Counted from the first letter of the stretch, positions 1 to 9,219 are shown. The stretch is DNA of 64,000 nt from Chitinophaga ginsengisegetis (GCF_900168065.1 NZ_FUZZ01000003.1:682001-746000), one strand, 5' to 3'. A program made the numbers and translations. Notes: generated from the sequence alone by a model not told the origin.

Positions 1-419
1 ACCAGCAGTTATTGTTGCCGCAACACGCGCATGAACGGGAGTACTGGGTGCAGGTGGATGGCGCCATAACCGCAGAAGCGGTGCAGCGCCTGGAAGCAGG
101 GGTACAGATCAATGTAGATGGTAAGTTATACCGCACCAAACAGTGCCGGGCGGAAATATTTGAGGAAGAGCCGTTGTTGCCGCCACGCAACCCGCCCATC
201 CGTTTCCGTAAAAGTATTCCCGCGCCCTGGATCAGGATGGTGCTCCAGGAAGGCAAAAACAGGCAGGTGCGCCGGATGACTGCCGCCGTAGGCTTTCCTA
301 CGTTGAGGCTTGTCCGTTATCGTATGGAAGATATCACCATTGCGGGCATGCAATCAGGAGAGATGGTGGAACTGAGCCGGGAAGAGATCTACCGGAAGTT
401 AAAGCTAAGGACAAAGTAG
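1..419 (+). CDS. 23S rRNA pseudouridine synthase, RluE/RsuA type (5' truncated by window)
   Basis: The reading frame is open from the window edge to a TAG at 417-419, so only the C-terminal part (about 139 residues) is visible. The visible part contains the C-terminal signature of the RsuA/RluB/RluE/RluF family: a W-(V)QV-G start of a beta strand, then IRMVLQEGKNRQVRRM, which is the RNA-binding/structural motif of that family, and LRLVRYRMEDI. These enzymes isomerise a uridine in ribosomal RNA to pseudouridine. The catalytic aspartate (in a GRLD motif) should lie upstream, outside the window. The position-specific subtype (RluE is my best guess) is inferred from overall similarity and not proven. 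Confidence 0.85.
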   Translation, partial: QQLLLPQHAHEREYWVQVDGAITAEAVQRLEAGVQINVDGKLYRTKQCRAEIFEEEPLLPPRNPPIRFRKSIPAPWIRMVLQEGKNRQVRRMTAAVGFPTLRLVRYRMEDITIAGMQSGEMVELSREEIYRKLKLRTK

Positions 420-551
420 CCATTGTGGCCCATTGGCATGACAGTATCCTCCGGGTTGGGCCGCAGCTGCCCGCCGCCCTCCCCCGCTTTTTGCTTTAAG
501 CTTTATGCTTTCAGCTTTTTTAACTAGGTTTGTCACCTACAAATTTCTATT

Positions 552-1427
552 ATGCTGAAATCAATGACCGGCTTCGGAAGGGCAGAAAGCGCAAGAGGCG
601 AAACTAGTATCGTAGTGGAGATCAAATCGCTGAATGGAAAGCAGTTTGAGGTGAATCTGAAGTTTTCTCCTTTGTTAAGACCCTATGAATTTGACATCCG
701 TACCCTAATGCAGCAAACGTTGCAGCGCGGCACCCTTGATGCAACAATCAATATCCGCCAGAACGGCGCCACCCGCCCGGTTGTGATCAATACAGACCTT
801 GCGAAATATTATTACCAGTCCATCACTATGCTGGCCAACCAGCTGGAACTCCCGCAGGGAGATATGCTCAACGTGCTGATGAAATTACCGGAAGTGGTAA
901 GTCCGGCATCAGAGCAAATGACCGAAGAAGAATGGAAAGATGTGGAAGACACGCTGCGCGAAGCCCTGATAGACCTGGATACACACCGCCAGGATGAAGG
1001 ACTGATGCTGGAAGCCGATCTGCAGCAACGCATTGATAATATCGATACCTATATGCAGAAGGTACGTGAACTGGATCCGCTCCGTAAAGACCGTATCCGT
1101 CAACGCCTCGAAGGACTGCTGGCCGAGCATGTAGGAAAAGAAAATGTAGATGGCAACCGCCTGGAACAGGAACTGATCTTCTATCTGGAAAAACTGGATA
1201 TCTCAGAAGAACTCTCCCGCCTGGAAAATCACCTGCGTTATTTCAGGGAAATCCTGAAAGACAATGATTCTGCCAAAGGCAAGAAGCTGGGTTTTGTGTT
1301 GCAGGAAATAGGCCGTGAAATCAATACTACCGGTTCCAAAGCCAACGACGCCGGTATACAGCAATGGGTGGTGCTGATGAAAGATGAACTGGAAAAAGCC
1401 AAAGAACAAGTATTAAACGTTTTATAG
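552..1427 (+). CDS. YicC/YloC family endoribonuclease
   Basis: The 291-residue protein begins MLKSMTGFGRAES, the near-invariant N-terminus of the YicC/YloC family, and ends with the DUF1732 region (KANDAGIQQWVVLMKDELEKAKEQVLNV). Length matches the family. Family members are stress-associated endoribonucleases implicated in RNA turnover. The central EKLDISEELSRLENHLRYF and GKKLGFVLQEIGREINT motifs are the conserved C-terminal core. In many bacteria yicC sits next to gmk (guanylate kinase); here it is followed 15 bp downstream by the gldH-like gene, so the usual partner is absent. The ATG is the natural start because the family motif begins at residue 1. Confidence 0.93.
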   Translation: MLKSMTGFGRAESARGETSIVVEIKSLNGKQFEVNLKFSPLLRPYEFDIRTLMQQTLQRGTLDATINIRQNGATRPVVINTDLAKYYYQSITMLANQLELPQGDMLNVLMKLPEVVSPASEQMTEEEWKDVEDTLREALIDLDTHRQDEGLMLEADLQQRIDNIDTYMQKVRELDPLRKDRIRQRLEGLLAEHVGKENVDGNRLEQELIFYLEKLDISEELSRLENHLRYFREILKDNDSAKGKKLGFVLQEIGREINTTGSKANDAGIQQWVVLMKDELEKAKEQVLNVL

Positions 1428-1442
1428 TAAGGCGAATACCGT

Positions 1443-1931
1443 ATGAACAAACTTTTCCTGGCCACAGCGGGCTTATTACTTTTGGCTGCAGCCTGCATGC
1501 CACCTAAAATGGACACTTACGAAAAGAACCTGGAGATTCCCGGGCATGAGTGGACATATGACTATAAACCATCTTTTGAAGTAAAAATACAACCGGAAGA
1601 TACTGCGTACCTTTACAATATCTGCGTAAACATCAGGCATACCGATGCTTATCCTTACAGTAATATCTGGTTATTGGTAGGTACACAGTACCCTGGCGAC
1701 AGCATATTAAAGGAACAGCGGGTAGAACTGCCACTCGCAGATGTAACCGGCAAATGGTCCGGTACCGGCCTGGATGATATTTATGAACACCGTATCTTCA
1801 TTCAGCAACGTGCTATTTTTAATAAACCAGGTACCTACAGGTTTACCTTTGAACAAAATATGCGGCAAAATCCGCTCCCCCATGTAATGAATGTTGGCTT
1901 GCGGATTGAGAAAGCCGGCACAAGGCCATGA
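1443..1931 (+). CDS. gldH: gliding motility lipoprotein GldH
   Basis: A 162-residue lipoprotein with a lipobox ending in Cys18 (LLAAAC). The body matches GldH of gliding Bacteroidota: an immunoglobulin-like beta fold with NICVNIRHTDAYPYSNIWLLV, the GTGLDDIYEHRI motif and the terminal TFEQNMRQNPLPHVMNVGLRIEK. GldH is an outer-membrane-associated lipoprotein required for gliding and for the type IX secretion/gliding machinery in Flavobacterium. The TGA stop overlaps the ATG of the following kinase gene (ATGA at 1928-1931), so the two are probably translationally coupled. Confidence 0.9.
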   Translation: MNKLFLATAGLLLLAAACMPPKMDTYEKNLEIPGHEWTYDYKPSFEVKIQPEDTAYLYNICVNIRHTDAYPYSNIWLLVGTQYPGDSILKEQRVELPLADVTGKWSGTGLDDIYEHRIFIQQRAIFNKPGTYRFTFEQNMRQNPLPHVMNVGLRIEKAGTRP

Positions 1932-2947
1932 TGAAAAGAATTTTCAATAAAATGCAGGAAGGGAAATCCGTTTCCTTCGTTTATTTTTTAGTAATGGCGT
2001 ACACAATTGCCGCACTGGTTTGGTGGGGCATTTTGCTGTTCAGACAAAGTGAACAGATCCGCCGCTTTGAACAACAAAACCTTTCTTTGCGGGTAGACAG
2101 CCTCGCACAACCGGTAGAACATCAGCTGCAACTGGAACGGATCAACAAAGAAGAGCACATGCGCTCTTTTAAATACCTGGGCGAAGGTCTTATCTTTTTA
2201 GGAATCATTTTGCTCGGCGCACTTTTTGTTTACAGGGCCGTGTGGAAGTATATGAAGCTCAGCAGGCAGCAACAGAATTTTATGATGGCCGTAACGCATG
2301 AATTAAAATCACCTATCGCTGCCGCTAAGCTGAACCTTGAAACGATCCGCAAACATAAACTCGACGAAGAAAAACAACTGAAGCTGATCAATAATACCAT
2401 CCGTGAAACCAACCGCCTCGACCAGCTGTGCAACAACATCCTGCTGGCAGCGCAACTGGAAACACACAAATACCAGGTGTTTAAAGAATACCTGGATTTT
2501 TCAGCCCTGATAGAAAACAGTATCAAAGACCTTGATGGCCGCATTGGTACCCATCAGATCATCGCGGATATTTTACCGCACGTGTGGATGGATGGTGATA
2601 AGCTGACTTTACAAATTGTACTGAGCAACCTGGTGGAGAATGCCGCGAAATATGCCCCGAAAAACACCACCATCTCTGTAAAACTGTTTGAAAGCAATCA
2701 GCAACTGAAATTACAGGTGATCGACGAAGGCCCGGGAATACCGGAAGAAGAAAAAAGCAGGATCTTCCTGAAATTTTACCGCGTGGGCAACGAAAATACC
2801 CGCAAAGCAAAAGGCTCCGGCCTGGGCCTGTTCCTGACCGCCAAAATCGTGGAACAGCACAACGGACGCATTGAAGTGAAAGACAATGTACCTGCCGGTA
2901 GCTGCTTTGAAATATCCTGGCCTGAATATTCCGTGCAAACGGCGTAA
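1928..2947 (+). CDS. two-transmembrane sensor histidine kinase (HisKA/HATPase)
   Basis: The 339-residue protein has two membrane spans (about residues 17-37 and 82-103) bracketing a short coil-like extracytoplasmic segment. The HisKA box FMMAVTHELKSPIAA places the phospho-acceptor histidine near residue 124. The ATPase domain is complete: N-box LSNLVENAAKYAP (about 235), G1 DEGPGIP, F-box and G2 GSGLGLFL. It is a canonical EnvZ/BaeS-like kinase with a minimal sensor. It starts on the ATGA overlap with gldH and is followed 62 bp later by an OmpR-type regulator, its obvious partner. The second ATG (residue 2) is an equally possible start. Confidence 0.93.
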   Translation: MMKRIFNKMQEGKSVSFVYFLVMAYTIAALVWWGILLFRQSEQIRRFEQQNLSLRVDSLAQPVEHQLQLERINKEEHMRSFKYLGEGLIFLGIILLGALFVYRAVWKYMKLSRQQQNFMMAVTHELKSPIAAAKLNLETIRKHKLDEEKQLKLINNTIRETNRLDQLCNNILLAAQLETHKYQVFKEYLDFSALIENSIKDLDGRIGTHQIIADILPHVWMDGDKLTLQIVLSNLVENAAKYAPKNTTISVKLFESNQQLKLQVIDEGPGIPEEEKSRIFLKFYRVGNENTRKAKGSGLGLFLTAKIVEQHNGRIEVKDNVPAGSCFEISWPEYSVQTA

Positions 2948-3009
2948 ATTAGATGACGGATTGATGAATACCAGAATCCGGATTCGATGTAAAAATCAAA
3001 CAATAACAC

Positions 3010-3720
3010 ATGAAGGAAGCGACAAAGGCATCAATACTGCTGGTGGAAGATGAAGAAAATCTCCAGGAAGCCCTGAAGCTGAACCTGGAGCTGGAAGGTT
3101 ACGAGGTCACCGCAGTGGACAACGGCACTGCTGCTCTCAAAGCAGTAAAAAACGAATATTTCGATCTCATTATACTGGACATCATGTTGCCTGAAATGGA
3201 TGGCATCGCAGTATGCGAAAACATCCGTATTCAGAATAATGAAATTCCTATCCTTTTCCTGAGCGCCAAAAACAGCAGCGCCGACCGCGTACTGGGCCTC
3301 AAAAAAGGCGGCGATGATTATATGACCAAACCCTTTAACCTGGAAGAACTCCTGTTAAGGGTGGAAAAACTCATCGTAAAAAATAAGAAGATCCAGGACA
3401 AAGACAGCGTACCCAACGTATACCGCTTCGGCGATAATGTAATCGACTTCGCCGCACAGGAATGCGTTGGTAAAGATGGTAAACACTATGAACTGAGTAA
3501 GAAAGAAGCCATGCTGCTAAAACTGCTCATCGAAAACAAGGGCGAAGTAGTTACCCGCGAAAAGATCCTCCAGGTGGTTTGGGGTTATAACGTATATCCT
3601 ACCACGAGGACCATCGATAATTTTATCCTCAATTTCCGTAAATATTTTGAAGAAGATAGCCGGAACTCCCGCTACTTCCACTCCGTAAGAGGGGTAGGCT
3701 ATAAGTTTACGGAAGCCTAG
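3010..3720 (+). CDS. OmpR/PhoB-family response regulator
   Basis: A 236-residue regulator: receiver domain (residues about 10-120) with the acidic pair in LVEDEEN, phospho-acceptor aspartate in LIILDIMLPEMDG (about residue 57) and the KPFN lysine; then a winged-helix DNA-binding domain (YELSKKEAMLLKLLIENKGEVVTREKIL and RTIDNFILNFRKYF...VRGVGYKF). It follows the sensor kinase at 1928-2947 in the same direction and is its likely phosphorylation partner. Targets are unknown; the proximity to gldH hints at, but does not prove, a link to envelope or motility control. Confidence 0.94.
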   Translation: MKEATKASILLVEDEENLQEALKLNLELEGYEVTAVDNGTAALKAVKNEYFDLIILDIMLPEMDGIAVCENIRIQNNEIPILFLSAKNSSADRVLGLKKGGDDYMTKPFNLEELLLRVEKLIVKNKKIQDKDSVPNVYRFGDNVIDFAAQECVGKDGKHYELSKKEAMLLKLLIENKGEVVTREKILQVVWGYNVYPTTRTIDNFILNFRKYFEEDSRNSRYFHSVRGVGYKFTEA

Positions 3721-3727
3721 ATACCAG

Positions 3728-3807
3728 GCATTTGGCAAATGCAGCAGTAGATAAGTATAAGCATCTTTGCTGTATTTGCTAAACGCTAAATGCTAATAGC
3801 AAACAGC
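3728..3807 (+). terminator. two stem-loops behind the OmpR-type regulator
   Basis: Right after the regulator stop there is GCATTTG-G-CAAATGC (3728-3742) and then GCTG..TTTGCTA (3769-3781) pairing with TAGCAAACAGC (3797-3807). There is no long T tract, so a role as an intrinsic terminator is only plausible. The remainder of the 226-bp gap up to 3946 shows nothing recognisable apart from the weak leader of the next gene. Confidence 0.4.
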
Positions 3808-3946
3808 CACTTTTCACCTTATTCTCCCCACTTTCCTGTAAAATCCGACCTCGTAGTAAATCCCACTTTATATTGGAGATTAATTAGCCGATATTTATTG
3901 CGCTTATAAGAGTAGAGAAGAAGTATACTTCCTATAAACCTAGTTA

Positions 3947-4753
3947 GTGGCACATTATACCGATATCGTCTTTGCTGCGGAGTGGCCCTTCTGGCTGTTT
4001 TTTTTGTTAAGTCTCGTTACCCTAATAGTATTTTTTACCCTGCGGGAAAGAAGAATCAGGAGAGCCTCAGCGAAAGAAATCACCAAGAACCATGCGTTGA
4101 TTAACCTGGAACTCCATGCTTTCCAGGCGCAGATGGACCCGCATTTTATTTTTAATAGCCTTAACGCTATTCACCACTATATCCTTACCACCAGTACGGA
4201 CATGGCTTCCCTTTATCTTACCCGCTTTTCCCGCCTCATGCGCCTCATGATCGGTAATTTCAATAAAGAATGGATCTCCCTCCAGGATGAACTGGATGCC
4301 CTGGAATTATATATACAGCTGGAACAGCTGCGATTTGATGAACAATTCGAGTACCAGCTCATCGTAACGCCGGAAGTAAACCGGCAGTTTACCCTCATCC
4401 CACCCCTGATCATCCAGCCCTATGTGCAATATGCCATCTGGCACAGGATCCTGCTACGCCCCGAGAAATCGGGCGGACTACTCCGGATCACCATCTCCAA
4501 AGAAAATGACCGGCTCCAGATCCAGCTGGAAGATAATGGCATACTGATCACCGAAATGCTGGACGGCACCGGCGAACGACAGGCTTCCGGTATCGATATC
4601 GCTTCGGAACGGCTTTATATGATGAGCGAGAAATATCAGATGCAGGCCAGTATAAAAGCCCTGCAGATGTATGATGAAGAGCGCGAACCCTCTGGCAACC
4701 GCCTTATTATCAGCATGCAACATGTAGCCGCCCGCCAATCCCTGGCCGGGTAG
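3947..4753 (+). CDS. LytS-type histidine kinase with degenerate ATP-binding site
   Basis: 268 residues: one N-terminal membrane span (about residues 12-32), then the His_kinase (PF06580-type) box MDPHFIFNSLNAIHHYIL with the phospho-acceptor histidine near residue 65. In this family the N-box normally reads PLVENAIKHG; here the aligned stretch is PYVQYAIWHR (about 157-166), so the Mg/ATP-binding asparagine and the preceding glutamate are gone. A DNG remnant (EDNGILI) remains, but the glycine-rich lid is weak (SGIDIASERLYMM). A TAG stop lies two codons upstream of the GTG, which fixes this start. The next gene is a LytTR regulator. It may be a pseudokinase or may use another protein as kinase donor. 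Confidence 0.82.
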   Translation: MAHYTDIVFAAEWPFWLFFLLSLVTLIVFFTLRERRIRRASAKEITKNHALINLELHAFQAQMDPHFIFNSLNAIHHYILTTSTDMASLYLTRFSRLMRLMIGNFNKEWISLQDELDALELYIQLEQLRFDEQFEYQLIVTPEVNRQFTLIPPLIIQPYVQYAIWHRILLRPEKSGGLLRITISKENDRLQIQLEDNGILITEMLDGTGERQASGIDIASERLYMMSEKYQMQASIKALQMYDEEREPSGNRLIISMQHVAARQSLAG

Positions 4754-4871
4754 GCTTAAATTGGAAATGTCCGCTAAATTGCTTAATTTCTACATGGATT
4801 TAATAGAATCAATGACCATATACTTTCCTACAACAGTAAATCTGAAACTACCTTTCATAATCTGATCTCAA

Positions 4872-5618
4872 ATGCGTACCATTATCGTGGACGACGAGAA
4901 GCATAGTCGGGATGCACTGCACATGATGTTAGAGAGGTATTGCCCGCACGTTTCTGTACAAGCCGTTTGCAGCAGTGGTCCTGAAGCCCTGACTGCCATT
5001 CATGAACTACATCCCGAACTGGTATTCCTGGATATTGAAATGCCGGGAATGGATGGTTTCCAGGTGCTGGAAGCCTGTGAATATCATTCCTTTGCCGTTA
5101 TCTTCATTACTGCTTATGATCAATACGCCCTGCAGGCAATTCATCACAGCGCGTTAGACTATCTCCTGAAACCTATCGACAGCCAGGAACTGAAAGATGC
5201 GGTGGAAAAAGCCGGCTCCCAATCTACCCTCGTTACCGCGGGAAAAGTAGATGACCTCCTCCACTTTTTGCAACAGCACCTCAACCAGGACGAACGACTG
5301 GCACTGCCTACCTCAGATGGCCTGCGCATGGTAGTTGCGAAGAATATTATTTATTGCAGAGGCGCCGGCACGCAAACCCGGTTGCATTTACAGGAGCCGG
5401 AGAAGCCCGTGATGGTATGCCGCACACTTGTGGAAATGGAGCAATGGCTGGCCGATAAAGGATTTTTCCGCGTGCACAGCAGCTTCCTTATCAACCTGTC
5501 TTTTATGGAGAAATATATTAAAGGAGATGGCGGGGAGATCATCATGTCTGATGGCTACAGTGTGCCACTGGCACGGGATAAGAAACAGGATTTTCTGCAA
5601 CGCATCGAAAGACTATAA
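4872..5618 (+). CDS. LytTR-family response regulator
   Basis: A 248-residue LytR/AlgR-type regulator. The receiver domain carries the acidic VDDEKHS, the phospho-acceptor in LVFLDIEMPGMDG (about residue 53), T in FITAYD and lysine in YLLKPID. The C-terminal LytTR domain (about 145-245) includes IIYCRGAGTQTRLHL, FFRVHSSFLINL and the final YSVPLARDKKQDFL. It follows the LytS-type protein by 118 bp and is its presumed partner. Its last 6 bp overlap the 3' end of the convergent batE gene. Confidence 0.93.
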   Translation: MRTIIVDDEKHSRDALHMMLERYCPHVSVQAVCSSGPEALTAIHELHPELVFLDIEMPGMDGFQVLEACEYHSFAVIFITAYDQYALQAIHHSALDYLLKPIDSQELKDAVEKAGSQSTLVTAGKVDDLLHFLQQHLNQDERLALPTSDGLRMVVAKNIIYCRGAGTQTRLHLQEPEKPVMVCRTLVEMEQWLADKGFFRVHSSFLINLSFMEKYIKGDGGEIIMSDGYSVPLARDKKQDFLQRIERL

Positions 5619-6395
5619 CCGTTTGATATAATTACAACTGATCCAGCCGTTTTTTCCATCGGCCAGTTCAATTTTACAGAAGTCGCGCGTGGCATCGGTG
5701 ATACGCACTTTCATGCCCTCTCCCACCTCAAAAGCATCCTTGCTGTTTTCGTCTGGCGATGTTTTCGCCCGGATGTTACCATTCATTACAACTCCTGCTT
5801 CATGGTTATTGGACCACAGGTAAGTATCTACAGACATGACCAGGTATAACGCACACAATACTCCCAACACATAAGTGCCCCAGCGTAAAAATTTGTTTCT
5901 CCATCCGGGGATATATACATTGAGCATAACAGCGGCAATAAACAGCCAGAAAAAGAGGATGGTGCCTACTGCCCAGCCATTGGCTTTATGAAGATGTTGG
6001 AGCTGTAACCACCACTGCTGAAAAAATACCATCGGCAACTCTTCCACAAAACCATTCACTTTCTGATTAGCGATAGCGAGGTTATGTTTCACCGCAGCGT
6101 CGTTTGGCGACAGCTGCAGTGCTTTCTCATAGTTATAAACAGCCTGTCCGGTTTTACCTGCTTTATACCAGGCATTACCGGCGTTGAAGTAAAGTGCTTT
6201 CTGTGTATGACCTTCATCCAGCAACTGCTGATAAACCCTGGCGGCTTCTGTAAACTTACTCTGGTTAAAGAGCTTGTTCGCATCTTCAAACCGTTGTTGC
6301 TGATTCTGTAACGGCGTTTGTGCACGGCTCAGGGTAAAAGAGAGCAGGCATATAGCAGCCAATAATACCGGTTTAATTTTTCTGTAGTTCAGCAT
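5613..6395 (-). CDS. batE: BatE-like TPR and SH3-domain membrane protein
   Basis: 260 residues: N-terminal signal segment, TPR repeats (residues about 33-110, FEDANKLFNQSKFTEAARVY, ALYFNAGNAWYKAGKTGQAV, NYEKALQLSPND), two membrane spans (about 140-185) and a C-terminal bacterial SH3-like domain ending ELADGKNGWISCNYIKRL. This architecture is BatE of the Bacteroides aerotolerance (Bat) cluster, where BatA-BatE form an inner-membrane/periplasmic complex of unclear biochemistry. batD lies 19 bp upstream on the same strand; the batA/B/C and MoxR genes of a full cluster are not in this window. Confidence 0.88.
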   Translation of the reverse strand: MLNYRKIKPVLLAAICLLSFTLSRAQTPLQNQQQRFEDANKLFNQSKFTEAARVYQQLLDEGHTQKALYFNAGNAWYKAGKTGQAVYNYEKALQLSPNDAAVKHNLAIANQKVNGFVEELPMVFFQQWWLQLQHLHKANGWAVGTILFFWLFIAAVMLNVYIPGWRNKFLRWGTYVLGVLCALYLVMSVDTYLWSNNHEAGVVMNGNIRAKTSPDENSKDAFEVGEGMKVRITDATRDFCKIELADGKNGWISCNYIKRL

Positions 6396-6414
6396 TTCGC
6401 CTTTCGTTAAGTAG

Positions 6415-8358
6415 TTAGTTCTTCAACGCATCTTCCAGGTTGGTGATGATGCTCACCGCCTGTTCGTATGTACCCTGCATTTTACGGTTATCCTGTCCGG
6501 GTGCATATAAGGCCACTTCACAATTATCGATCAGGGCAAACAGGTCGTGCGTATTGCTGCCGTTGATATGACGGGCGCTCAGCTTATCCTGTATCAGTTG
6601 TTTACTGAGATCGGCCATTGGGATTTTCAGTTTGGAACTGAGATACCCCCAAACGGCGCGGGAAGTTTCCTCATAAAATGCTTTGTCCTTCCCTTCTTTC
6701 AGATAGCGCGCGGCCAGTTCCAGTCTTTTCAGCGCTACCTTATTGGCATAGCGGTGTTTCAGCACAGCTGCATTGGTCGTGTTATAGTCCCTGCGGCGTT
6801 TGTAGAAAATAATCCCTGCGGCTATCAGCAGCGGTAATAACAGCAGGATGTAGAACCACGGGCTGAGAATAAACCAGCTGTGATTACGTGTCCAGTCGAG
6901 GATACCGGTTTCATTTTTCACCAGTTCATTTTTACCGGTGCCATAATCCTGTTTATCCTGCTTAATATGTTTGCCCTGTTCGATATGGATATCGAAAGGT
7001 TGGGAACGGAGTGTTTTATAGGTGTTGGCGACGGGATCGAAGTAAGAGAATTCTACTGCCGGGATGGTATGATCGCCGGCTTCCTGTGGCATCAGCACAT
7101 ATTCAAAAGTACGGCTGCCGGAAAGCGGGTTGCTGTTTTTTTCTATGTCGTCGGTTACTTTCGGATCATATTTTTCAAAGCCTGTAGGTGTTTCAACCTT
7201 AGGGGAATTCAGCAGGTTTACGTTACCCTGTCCGCTGATGGTAACCTTCAGGGTGAGGGCGTCATCCGTGGTCAGTTTCTTTTTGTCCACTACGGCAGTC
7301 ATGTTAAATTTACCCACTGCGCCATTGTAGCTGAGGGGGCGCCCGTCAACCGGAACGGGTTTAACATTGATCTTTATCGGGTTGCTCTGAATTTTGTAGG
7401 GAACATCCTGGTATTCCACTTCCGGACGGTTAAAGAAATCATCAAAGAAAGGATCTCTGAATGCCGGGTCATTGAAGAAATCTTCAAAAGGATCCCTGCC
7501 TCTGCTGCCGCCTTTTTTGCTCACCATTTTCACAAGACGTACCTGGTTATCCACTTCTACAGGATCCAGTTCCAGGGCGCCTGATTGCAGTGGGAAAAGC
7601 AATGTTTTGCGGATGGTAAATACTTTATACGGAATGCCGTTTACCCTTTCTTCAGTAGCCTGTGGCGGGTTTGGCAGCTCAATATCTTTAGCGGAAAATC
7701 CTTTGAATGCGGGTACTTTGGTAACGCTGGAATTGGTAGGGAGACGGGTGAAAAGTTTATACGTGGCCGTTAGTTGCTCGCCTTCGTATAAATTGGTTTT
7801 ATCTACTTCAACCTTCAGGAAAATATTCTTCTTTAGTTTTTCATTGATGTCTTCTCCTTTCTTCAGGATACCTTCCTGGATATCTTCATTACCACCGGAT
7901 GGTCCGCGGTGTGGCGGATAGCCGGCAGAGGGAGGCGCCGCCTGCTGCTGTTGCTGTGCATTGCCTTTTCTGACTTCAATTAAAACCGGGTTTGATTTAA
8001 CGATGTTTCCATTTACGCGGGCCTGGGCGCCAGCGATGGTAAAGCTGCCCACATGTTTGGGTTGCAGCAGGTAACTTAGTGCAATGTATTCAGACCGTTT
8101 TCCATTGAAAATAGATTGACCCTGCATTTGAGAAGGGCCCTGTAGTACTTCAAAATCCTTGAAACTGGGGGGAGTAAAGCTGGAGACGTTTACGCCGTTT
8201 TCCAGCATAAACTGGATCTGGAATGGTTCATCCTGCGTCACGGCATTATTGCTCACAGTGGTAGTAAAGCGGAATTCCTGTGCGTGGGCACAAGCTACCA
8301 GTCCTATACAAATCAAAATGGCGTAAATACACTTCCTTATGCAAAATCTGTACATCAT
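6415..8358 (-). CDS. batD: BatD-family oxygen-tolerance protein
   Basis: About 647 residues from the ATG at 8358. Signal peptide ending AHAQ, a BatD beta-sandwich region (SNNAVTQDEPFQIQFML, FEVLQGPSQMQGQS), a low-complexity Q/P/G linker around residues 135-160, further Ig-like repeats, one membrane span near residue 505 (FYILLLLPLLIAAGIIFY) and a cytoplasmic helical tail. The open frame continues 8 codons further upstream to 8382, but a promoter -7 match, TAAATTTG, lies at 8370-8377 within those codons, which argues for the start at 8358 (or the adjacent ATG at 8355). Cotranscribed with batE. Confidence 0.9.
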   Translation of the reverse strand: MMYRFCIRKCIYAILICIGLVACAHAQEFRFTTTVSNNAVTQDEPFQIQFMLENGVNVSSFTPPSFKDFEVLQGPSQMQGQSIFNGKRSEYIALSYLLQPKHVGSFTIAGAQARVNGNIVKSNPVLIEVRKGNAQQQQQAAPPSAGYPPHRGPSGGNEDIQEGILKKGEDINEKLKKNIFLKVEVDKTNLYEGEQLTATYKLFTRLPTNSSVTKVPAFKGFSAKDIELPNPPQATEERVNGIPYKVFTIRKTLLFPLQSGALELDPVEVDNQVRLVKMVSKKGGSRGRDPFEDFFNDPAFRDPFFDDFFNRPEVEYQDVPYKIQSNPIKINVKPVPVDGRPLSYNGAVGKFNMTAVVDKKKLTTDDALTLKVTISGQGNVNLLNSPKVETPTGFEKYDPKVTDDIEKNSNPLSGSRTFEYVLMPQEAGDHTIPAVEFSYFDPVANTYKTLRSQPFDIHIEQGKHIKQDKQDYGTGKNELVKNETGILDWTRNHSWFILSPWFYILLLLPLLIAAGIIFYKRRRDYNTTNAAVLKHRYANKVALKRLELAARYLKEGKDKAFYEETSRAVWGYLSSKLKIPMADLSKQLIQDKLSARHINGSNTHDLFALIDNCEVALYAPGQDNRKMQGTYEQAVSIITNLEDALKN

Positions 8359-8369
8359 AATTATGTCAA

Positions 8370-8377
8370 CAAATTTA
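8370..8377 (-). promoter_or_regulatory. Bacteroidota-type -7 promoter element for batDE
   Basis: On the minus strand TAAATTTG matches the TAnnTTTG -7 consensus and lies 12 bases before the batD ATG, so the transcript would have almost no leader. A clear TTTG -33 box at the usual spacing was not found, so this is moderate evidence only. Confidence 0.45.
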
Positions 8378-8505
8378 ACCAAAGCCGCGCCGGAAGCGCT
8401 GTAAGGCCCCGTTAAAAGTTAGTTAAAACATTTTAATATGTTCTTATTTAGTTATCTGGAGAAAGAACAATTTCTACCCGCTAAAAAGCCAATATAATAA
8501 GATGT

Positions 8506-9219
8506 TTAAATATCTCCCAACATGGGTCTCAGTACAATTTCCTCAACAACTGTTTGTTTGGCCATTGTCCAGGCGGCCCATATTACGCTGGCAATATCTT
8601 CGGGGGGCATCATTCTGTCGGGCGGCGCGTCAAAGCCTTCCCAGGAAGCGGTTAAAGTAGGGCCCGGACTTACCGCCGAAACCCCGATGTAGTGCGACTT
8701 AAGCTCTTCCCGCAGGTTTTTTGTAAAACCGAGCAGGGCGTATTTGGTAATACTGTAAGCACCGCCGTTGGGGTATGCACGGTAGCTGGCAGTGGAACAC
8801 ATGTTAAAAATATATCCTTTACGCCGGGCGATCATAGCGGGTAATAATGCCCTGGTAAGATGATAAGCGCTGTATACATTCACCGCCATCATCTTTTCCA
8901 GTAGCCCCTCTTTTTCCTGGTGAAGGGCGCCCGGCACAAAAATACCGGCATTGTTCACCAGTATATCCACCTGCGGAAATGCTGCGTTAACTTTATCTGC
9001 AAAAGCCAGTACCTGTGCTTTATCTCCCATATCCACCACCTCTGCCAGCACGCTTACCGCCGGGTTTTTCCGCTGAATATCCGCTTTGGCCAAAGCCAGT
9101 GTATCTGCATGTCTCGCACAAATGGCCACATTAAATCCTTCCAGCGCCAGTTTTTCCGCTATAGCCTTTCCGATCCCCTTGCTGGCGCCCGTAATTACTG
9201 CATTCATAGTTTCTTTCAT
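8506..9219 (-). CDS. short-chain dehydrogenase/reductase (SDR)
   Basis: 237 residues with the full classical SDR set: cofactor-binding TGASKGIG near the N-terminus, NNAG (LVNNAGIF), catalytic Ser in MCSTASYRAYPNGGAYSITKYALLG (S...Y...K) and the PGP motif (SAVSPGPTLT). An NAD(P)-dependent oxidoreductase of unknown substrate. The ATG at 9207 (MNAVITGASKGIG) is closer to the family N-terminus than that at 9219 and may be the true start. Transcribed divergently from the HAD gene. Confidence 0.92.
   Translation of the reverse strand: MKETMNAVITGASKGIGKAIAEKLALEGFNVAICARHADTLALAKADIQRKNPAVSVLAEVVDMGDKAQVLAFADKVNAAFPQVDILVNNAGIFVPGALHQEKEGLLEKMMAVNVYSAYHLTRALLPAMIARRKGYIFNMCSTASYRAYPNGGAYSITKYALLGFTKNLREELKSHYIGVSAVSPGPTLTASWEGFDAPPDRMMPPEDIASVIWAAWTMAKQTVVEEIVLRPMLGDI

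Noticed and set aside
5351..5600. Small minus-strand frames inside the LytTR regulator
   Set aside because: Antisense shadows of the LytTR domain.
6880..7584. 234-codon + strand frame opposite batD
   Set aside because: Antisense shadow of a well-supported gene; no domain seen.
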